Positions 1-6,793 of a stretch of 6,793 nt of DNA are shown here, in pieces; positions within the stretch are counted from its first letter, which is position 1, and the number at the start of each line of letters is the position of its first letter. The translations under genes were made by a program, and so were the position numbers. Under the pieces are notes generated by a model that was not told where the DNA came from, did no database searches, and saw only the letters and a program-made list of their open reading frames with translations. The DNA is from Ktedonobacterales bacterium (GTDB lineage: Bacteria > Chloroflexota > Ktedonobacteria > Ktedonobacterales > JADMIN01): assembly GCA_025935235.1 (NCBI GenBank), contig JAICVT010000237.1, positions 1 to 6,793 of the forward strand, written 5' to 3'.

Positions 1-1
1 A

Positions 2-3685
<3,684 letters not shown>

Positions 3686-3710
3686 GCGCCCGGTTCGCGA
3701 GCCGACCAAC

Positions 3711-3715
3711 GGGAG
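3711..3715 (+). promoter_or_regulatory. Ribosome binding site of the REC-PAS kinase gene
   Basis: GGGAG lies 7 nt before the ATG at 3723. This supports that start and translation from a message shared with the upstream kinase, whose stop codon is only 37 nt away. No promoter or terminator is evident in the gap. Confidence 0.7.
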
Positions 3716-3722
3716 TGACGAG

Positions 3723-5339
3723 ATGACGACAACCGACCCGGTCAACATCCTCATGGTGGACGACCAGCCGGCCAAGTTGCTGAGTTACGAAGCGATCCTG
3801 GGCGACCTGGGCGAGCATCTGATCACAGCGACATCGGGGCGCGAGGCGCTCGATCTGCTGCTGAAGAACGACATCGCCATCGTCCTGATGGATGTGAGCA
3901 TGCCGGAGATTGACGGCTTCGAGCTGGCGGAGTTGATCCGCCAGCATCCGCGCTATCAAAAGACGGCCATCATCTTCATCTCGGCGGTGCGCCTGACTGA
4001 GCTGGACCGGCTCAAAGCCTACGAGAGTGGCGCGGTAGACTACATCTCCGTACCGATCATTCCGGAGATCCTGCGCGCCAAGGTCAGCGTCTTCGCCGAC
4101 CTCTATCGCAAGACCCACCAGCTCGAGCTGCTCAACCGCGAGCTGGAGCGGCGTGTGGAGGAGCGCACGGCGGAGGCGCAGGCCAACGTCGCACGGCTGC
4201 GCGAAAGCGAGGAGCGCATCCAGGTCATCATGCGTAATACCAGCGCCGTCATCTATCTGATAGACGCCGATGGCCGCTGCCAGCAGGTCAACCGCGGGTT
4301 TGAAGCGGTCTTTGGCGTCACCAATGAGGAGGCGCGCGGCCACTCGATCTACGGGCTGCTGCCGGTCGAGACCAGCGCACACTTGCAGGCCAGCCATCAC
4401 CGCGTGCTGACGGAGCGGGCGCCGGTCGAAATTGATGAGGAGTTCGTTGGCGCCAATGGCGCGCGCGCCTATACCTCCATCAAGACGCCGCTGTTCGATG
4501 CCCAGGGCGATCCCAGCGGCATCGTCAGTGTCTCGACTGACATCACCGAGCGCAAGCAGGCCGAGGATGAGCGCGTCGAGCTGCTGCGCCGCGAACACAG
4601 CGCCCGCCTGGACGCCGAAGCGGCCATCCAGACACGCGATGACTTTCTCTCGGTCGCGGCGCACGAACTCAAGACGCCTGTCACTAGTCTGCGCGCCTCG
4701 GCGCAACTGCTGTCGCGCAAGCTGCTCAAGAGCGCGCCACAAGCGCCGCAGTGGCTGCAAGACGGACTGCGCGTGATTGACCAGCAGTCCGAGCGCCTGA
4801 CCCGGCTGATCGGCCAGTTGCTGGATGTCTCGCGGCTCGATCACGAGCAGCGGCTGGCCGACCGCGCGCCGACCGACCTGACCGCGCTGGCCGAGCGGCT
4901 GGTAGCGGCGTTTGGGGCGCGTACCAGTCGGCACACGATCGCGCTGACCGGCGATGATAACGTGGTCGCTGAGGTTGATCCGGTGGGCATCGAGCAGGTC
5001 ATCAGCAATCTGCTGGATAACGCCATCAAATATAGCCCGGAGGGTGGCAAGATAGACCTGCACGTGAGCGAGGAGGATGATGAGCGCGTGCGGCTCGCGG
5101 TCCGCGACCGGGGTATCGGCATCCCGCCAGAGAAGCGCGACGAGATCTTCCAGCGCTTCTATCAGGCGCACGCCGAAGATCACCGGTCAGGGCTGGGGCT
5201 GGGTCTCTTCATCAGTCAGCAGATTGTCAGGCTGCATGGCGGCGAGATCGCCGCCGAGTTCCCTGCCGATGGCGGGGTGCGCTTCGTGGTGCGGCTGCCG
5301 GTGCGTGCGGCGAAACTGGCTCCGCTGACTCGCCCCTGA
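3723..5339 (+). CDS. Soluble REC-PAS-histidine kinase
   Basis: Cytoplasmic kinase of 538 residues with a receiver in front, so it can be switched by phosphate from another kinase and then phosphorylate a further partner. REC spans about 7-125 with acidic pair Asp13/Asp14, phospho-Asp57 (LMDVSMPEIDGFE) and Ser87. A helical linker rich in E/R/L follows (about 128-165). PAS spans about 163-277 and ends in the usual DITERKQAE. A second helix leads to HisKA with AAHELKTP, phospho-His314. The HATPase has N-box Asn429/Asn433 (NLLDNAIKYSPEGG), DRGIGIP at 462 and GLGLGLF at 490. There is no membrane segment or output domain. Oddity: the conserved receiver lysine before the proline is replaced by Val110 (DYISVPI). 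Start chosen at ATG with GGGAG 7 nt upstream. It is probably in an operon with the large hybrid kinase, and REC1-3 of that protein or its His554 are candidate partners. Confidence 0.95.
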   Translation: MTTTDPVNILMVDDQPAKLLSYEAILGDLGEHLITATSGREALDLLLKNDIAIVLMDVSMPEIDGFELAELIRQHPRYQKTAIIFISAVRLTELDRLKAYESGAVDYISVPIIPEILRAKVSVFADLYRKTHQLELLNRELERRVEERTAEAQANVARLRESEERIQVIMRNTSAVIYLIDADGRCQQVNRGFEAVFGVTNEEARGHSIYGLLPVETSAHLQASHHRVLTERAPVEIDEEFVGANGARAYTSIKTPLFDAQGDPSGIVSVSTDITERKQAEDERVELLRREHSARLDAEAAIQTRDDFLSVAAHELKTPVTSLRASAQLLSRKLLKSAPQAPQWLQDGLRVIDQQSERLTRLIGQLLDVSRLDHEQRLADRAPTDLTALAERLVAAFGARTSRHTIALTGDDNVVAEVDPVGIEQVISNLLDNAIKYSPEGGKIDLHVSEEDDERVRLAVRDRGIGIPPEKRDEIFQRFYQAHAEDHRSGLGLGLFISQQIVRLHGGEIAAEFPADGGVRFVVRLPVRAAKLAPLTRP

Positions 5340-5452
5340 CGCTCGCCAGAGCGCCGACCCGGCCCAACAGTAGCCGAGAGGATGGCGCGTGGCGTAGAGT
5401 GAAAGAGTGAGCGATGGGACGTGACGTCGCTATGAATGACATAGGCCAGGAC
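5340..5452 (+). other. Intergenic leader before the solo receiver gene
   Basis: This gap is longer than the one between the two kinases. It holds a short stem right after the kinase stop codon (CGCTC 5340-5344 with GAGCG 5349-5353, loop GCCA) with no T-run behind it, so it is a poor intrinsic terminator. A second imperfect stem pairs AGCGATG (5410-5416) with CGTCGCT (5425-5431), including one G-T pair, just before a TATGAAT sequence. TATGAAT resembles a -10 box but has no credible -35 partner. A separate promoter for the receiver gene is possible but not shown. Confidence 0.3.
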
Positions 5453-5458
5453 AGGAGG
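5453..5458 (+). promoter_or_regulatory. Ribosome binding site that fixes the GTG start of the solo receiver gene
   Basis: A perfect AGGAGG sits 8 nt before GTG at 5467. No in-frame ATG is suitably placed; the nearby ATG at 5432 is in another frame. The strong site implies that the small receiver is translated efficiently. Confidence 0.8.
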
Positions 5459-5466
5459 GAGAGCGA

Positions 5467-5835
5467 GTGTCGAGCGCGCGGAGGCTGCCGATCTTGCTGG
5501 TTGATGATGATGAGAGCATCTTGACGACGGTCGAGCTGCTGCTGGCTGAGGAAGGGTACGCCGTTGCCGTGGCGGCTAATGGGCAGGAAGCGCTGCGGCG
5601 CGTCGCCGCACAGCGGCCCTGCCTGATCCTGCTGGATATGAAGATGCCAGTGATGGATGGCTGGGCCTTCGCGGCTGCCTATCGCGAGCTGCCAGAGCCG
5701 CATGCGCCGATCATCGTGATGACCGCCGCGCACGATGCACAGCAGCGCGCCTCCGAGATCTCCGCCGACGATGTGATCGCCAAGCCCTTCGATGTCAACC
5801 AACTGCTCGACCTCGTGCGAAAATACGCCGCGTGA
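5467..5835 (+). CDS. Single-domain response regulator (receiver only)
   Basis: A receiver of 122 residues with nothing attached, CheY/Spo0F-like in layout. Phosphorylation of Asp57 (LLDMKMPVMDGW) would change its binding surface. The key residues are all present: Asp13/Asp14 acidic pocket in LLVDDDES, Asp57, Thr86 in IVMTAA, and Lys106 in AKPFD. There is no DNA-binding or enzymatic domain, so it acts by protein contact or as a phosphate shuttle or sink. It lies 127 nt behind the REC-PAS kinase, in the same direction, and one of the two kinases is the obvious donor. Start is GTG behind a perfect AGGAGG. The stop codon is followed within 2 nt by the palindromic repeat cluster, whose first hairpins may protect the 3' end of the message. 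Its specific cellular role cannot be read from the sequence. Confidence 0.93.
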   Translation: MSSARRLPILLVDDDESILTTVELLLAEEGYAVAVAANGQEALRRVAAQRPCLILLDMKMPVMDGWAFAAAYRELPEPHAPIIVMTAAHDAQQRASEISADDVIAKPFDVNQLLDLVRKYAA

Positions 5836-5837
5836 GG

Positions 5838-5982
5838 AACCTCTCCCCCTAACCCCCTCCCCTGCGAGGGGGAACCGGAGGCAACCTCTCCCCCTAACCC
5901 CCTCCCCTGCGAGGGGAGGGGAAACCGGAGGCAACCTCTCCCCCTAACCCCCTCCCCTGCGAGGGGAGGGGGAACCGGAACT
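5838..5982. repeat. Three direct copies of a C-rich palindromic intergenic repeat
   Basis: Copies begin at 5838 (45 bp), 5883 (50 bp) and about 5933 (about 48 bp). Each opens with AACCTCTCCCCCTAAC, and the unit ends in AACCGGAGGC; copy 3 ends in AACCGGAA. Each has a central palindrome around a TGCGA loop. In copy 3, CCCCCTCCCC (5948-5957) pairs perfectly with GGGGAGGGGG (5963-5972), a 10-bp stem. In copy 2 the stem is 9 bp (5899-5907 with 5913-5921). Copy 1 has lost 5 bp from its right arm, leaving a short stem. This is a REP-like family of a kind I recall as frequent between genes in Chloroflexota and some other GC-rich bacteria. No T-run follows, so it is not a standard intrinsic terminator, but the hairpins could stall polymerase or block 3' exonucleases. 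Confidence 0.85.
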
Positions 5983-6023
5983 CCCCTCTCCCGCACAGCG
6001 GGGGAGGGGCTGGGGGTGGGGGC
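5983..6023. repeat. Diverged inverted copy of the same repeat, with 12-bp hairpin
   Basis: Read on the minus strand, this stretch has the same order of C-runs as the three direct copies (C-run, short spacer, C-run, spacer, CCCCTCCCC, loop, G-rich arm), so it is an inverted and diverged family member. On the + strand, CCCCTCTCCCGC (5983-5994) pairs with GCGGGGGAGGGG (5998-6009) around a 3-nt ACA loop, with a single T-G wobble. The loop differs from the TGCGA of the direct copies, so this copy is either older or from another subfamily. Confidence 0.65.
6000..6022 (+). promoter_or_regulatory. G-quadruplex motif in the leader of the last gene
   Basis: Four runs of 5, 4, 5 and 5 guanines (6000-6004, 6006-6009, 6012-6016, 6018-6022) are separated by loops of only 1, 2 and 1 nt. 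This is close to the ideal pattern for a very stable quadruplex. It lies on the coding strand 44 nt before the ATG at 6067, so it would be present in an mRNA leader if transcription starts upstream of it. It shares its first two G-runs with the 12-bp hairpin, so the two structures exclude one another. A regulatory effect is inferred only. Confidence 0.5.
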
Positions 6024-6055
6024 CAGCGCCTGATCGCTCACTCGCAGTCGCGTAC

Positions 6056-6059
6056 GGAG
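6056..6059 (+). promoter_or_regulatory. Ribosome binding site of the methyltransferase-like gene
   Basis: GGAG is 7 nt before ATG 6067. The frame has a stop (TGA) at 6031 and no other start codon between it and the ATG, which settles the start. Confidence 0.65.
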
Positions 6060-6066
6060 TCGCCGC

Positions 6067-6793
6067 ATGCCGTTCAATCCGCTCGATCATCCCGTGTGCC
6101 TGGCGGCTCCACGGTATGTCGCGGCGTCCGGGTGGAACCAGCCCGCGCCGGCGGCTCTGCTGCTGATGGATCTGCTGCGCCCGCGCGTGGTGGTGGAACT
6201 TGGCGTGAGCGATGGCGTCACGCTGGCCGCCTGCTGCCAGGCGGCGGAGGCGCTGCGGCTCGACACGCGCTGCCTCGCCGACGCATCGGTCCTATCCGAG
6301 CGGGCGCGCGCCCACCTCACCGACTCCTACGGCGACCGCGTAACTCTGGCGCCGTCGCCGTTCACCCCGAATGATGCCGCGCTGGCGGGCGGCTCCGTTG
6401 ATCTGCTGCACGTCGCTGACCTGGGCGATGATGACGCCGCTCAGGCCGCGCTGGAGGCATGGCTGCCGCGCATGAGCGAGCGCGGCGCGCTGCTGCTCGA
6501 TAACGCGCAGCGGTTCCGGGGCGAGCTGGAGCAGCGCTATCCGCGGCGAATGGCGTTCGAGCTGAACGAGGGGCTGGGCCTCGTCATCGTCGGGGCCTCA
6601 CCGCCAGAAGACCTGCGGGCGCTCGCTGAGCTGTCAGCGGAGGAATGGGACACGCTGCGCGATCTGCTGAGCGCGCTGGGCGAGTGCGCCACGCAGCGCG
6701 CCGAGGTCGAGGCGCTGGCGAGCGAGCTGCGGCGCGAGCGCGGACAGGTCGCCGCGCAGAGCCTGCTGCTGGAGGGCCAGCGGCGCGAGCTGA
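6067..6793 (+). CDS. Diverged class I methyltransferase-like protein with helical C-terminal segment (3' end outside window)
   Basis: The frame is open from ATG 6067 to the window edge (242 residues seen). The final TGA triplet at 6791-6793 is out of frame. The first 175 or so residues look like the Methyltransf_24-type Rossmann domain often placed in front of glycosyltransferases. Signs are VVVELGVSDG (41-50, glycine-rich SAM loop), LDTRCLA (65-71, strand 2), GSVDLLHVAD (109-118), WLPRMSERGALLLDN (132-146) and EGLGLVIVG (168-176). Several hallmark positions differ from what I recall of the family: an acidic D-G-x-H after VDLLH reads ADLG, and the HDT after the late strand reads LDN. The region expected to hold VDTW is shortened to ADAS. 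Residues 180-242 are rich in A/L/E/R and probably form a coiled coil, as in relatives that continue into further domains. A SAM-dependent reaction is therefore uncertain; a pseudoenzyme or scaffold role is possible. It is separated from the signalling genes by the repeat cluster. Confidence 0.8.
   Translation, partial: MPFNPLDHPVCLAAPRYVAASGWNQPAPAALLLMDLLRPRVVVELGVSDGVTLAACCQAAEALRLDTRCLADASVLSERARAHLTDSYGDRVTLAPSPFTPNDAALAGGSVDLLHVADLGDDDAAQAALEAWLPRMSERGALLLDNAQRFRGELEQRYPRRMAFELNEGLGLVIVGASPPEDLRALAELSAEEWDTLRDLLSALGECATQRAEVEALASELRRERGQVAAQSLLLEGQRREL

Noticed and set aside
5340..5353. Intrinsic terminator after the REC-PAS kinase
   Set aside because: The stem is only 5 bp and no T-run follows.
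5838..5982. CRISPR array
   Set aside because: The copies are directly adjacent with no unique spacers, and the unit is a C/G-rich palindrome typical of REP-like elements.
5227..6077. Minus-strand frames giving proteins with repeated SQGRGLGGEV-like segments
   Set aside because: The repeated peptide is only the translation of the intergenic palindromic repeats, and the frames also run antisense to real genes.
6087..6374. Small open frames on both strands within the methyltransferase-like gene
   Set aside because: They lie inside the 242-codon frame from ATG 6067, which has a ribosome binding site and recognisable Rossmann motifs. The short frames have neither.

Overview
This is a GC-rich bacterial window, and every supportable gene is on the + strand. 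The protein families and the C-rich repeat family between genes are consistent with a Chloroflexota (filamentous green non-sulfur) type genome. That placement is inference from style and recall, not from a marker gene. High GC produces many long but spurious open frames on both strands; these were discarded.

Layout: (1) positions 2-3685 hold the 3' part of a very large hybrid histidine kinase whose start lies upstream of the window. It has a HAMP-repeat array with an exact 92-residue period, then a GAF domain, a coiled coil, a HisKA/HATPase core and three receiver (REC) domains. (2) After a 37-nt gap with a good ribosome binding site, 3723-5339 encodes a soluble REC-PAS-histidine kinase. (3) After a 127-nt gap, 5467-5835 encodes a stand-alone receiver protein, starting at GTG behind a perfect AGGAGG. 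(4) Positions 5838-6023 hold a compact cluster of C/G-rich palindromic repeats: three direct copies and one diverged inverted copy. The inverted copy also contains a strong G-quadruplex motif. (5) Positions 6067-6793 are the 5' part of a gene that runs off the window. It encodes a diverged methyltransferase-like (Rossmann) domain followed by a helical, probably coiled-coil, segment.

Genes 1-3 look like one signalling module: two kinases and five receiver domains, with no histidine phosphotransfer (HPt) domain and no DNA-binding or enzymatic output domain in view. The likely design is a phosphorylation network in which the large HAMP/GAF kinase senses or integrates a signal, the REC-PAS kinase is a second tier that receives and sends phosphate, and the small receiver is a shuttle or sink. 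The actual output must be encoded elsewhere or work by protein-protein contact. The fourth gene is probably unrelated in function (surface polysaccharide or glycan-type neighbourhood by family analogy) and is separated from the module by the repeat cluster.

Nothing here is clearly a new system. The most interesting points are the output-less kinase/receiver module, the receiver lacking its conserved lysine, the degenerate methyltransferase motifs, and the overlapping hairpin/G-quadruplex element upstream of the last gene.
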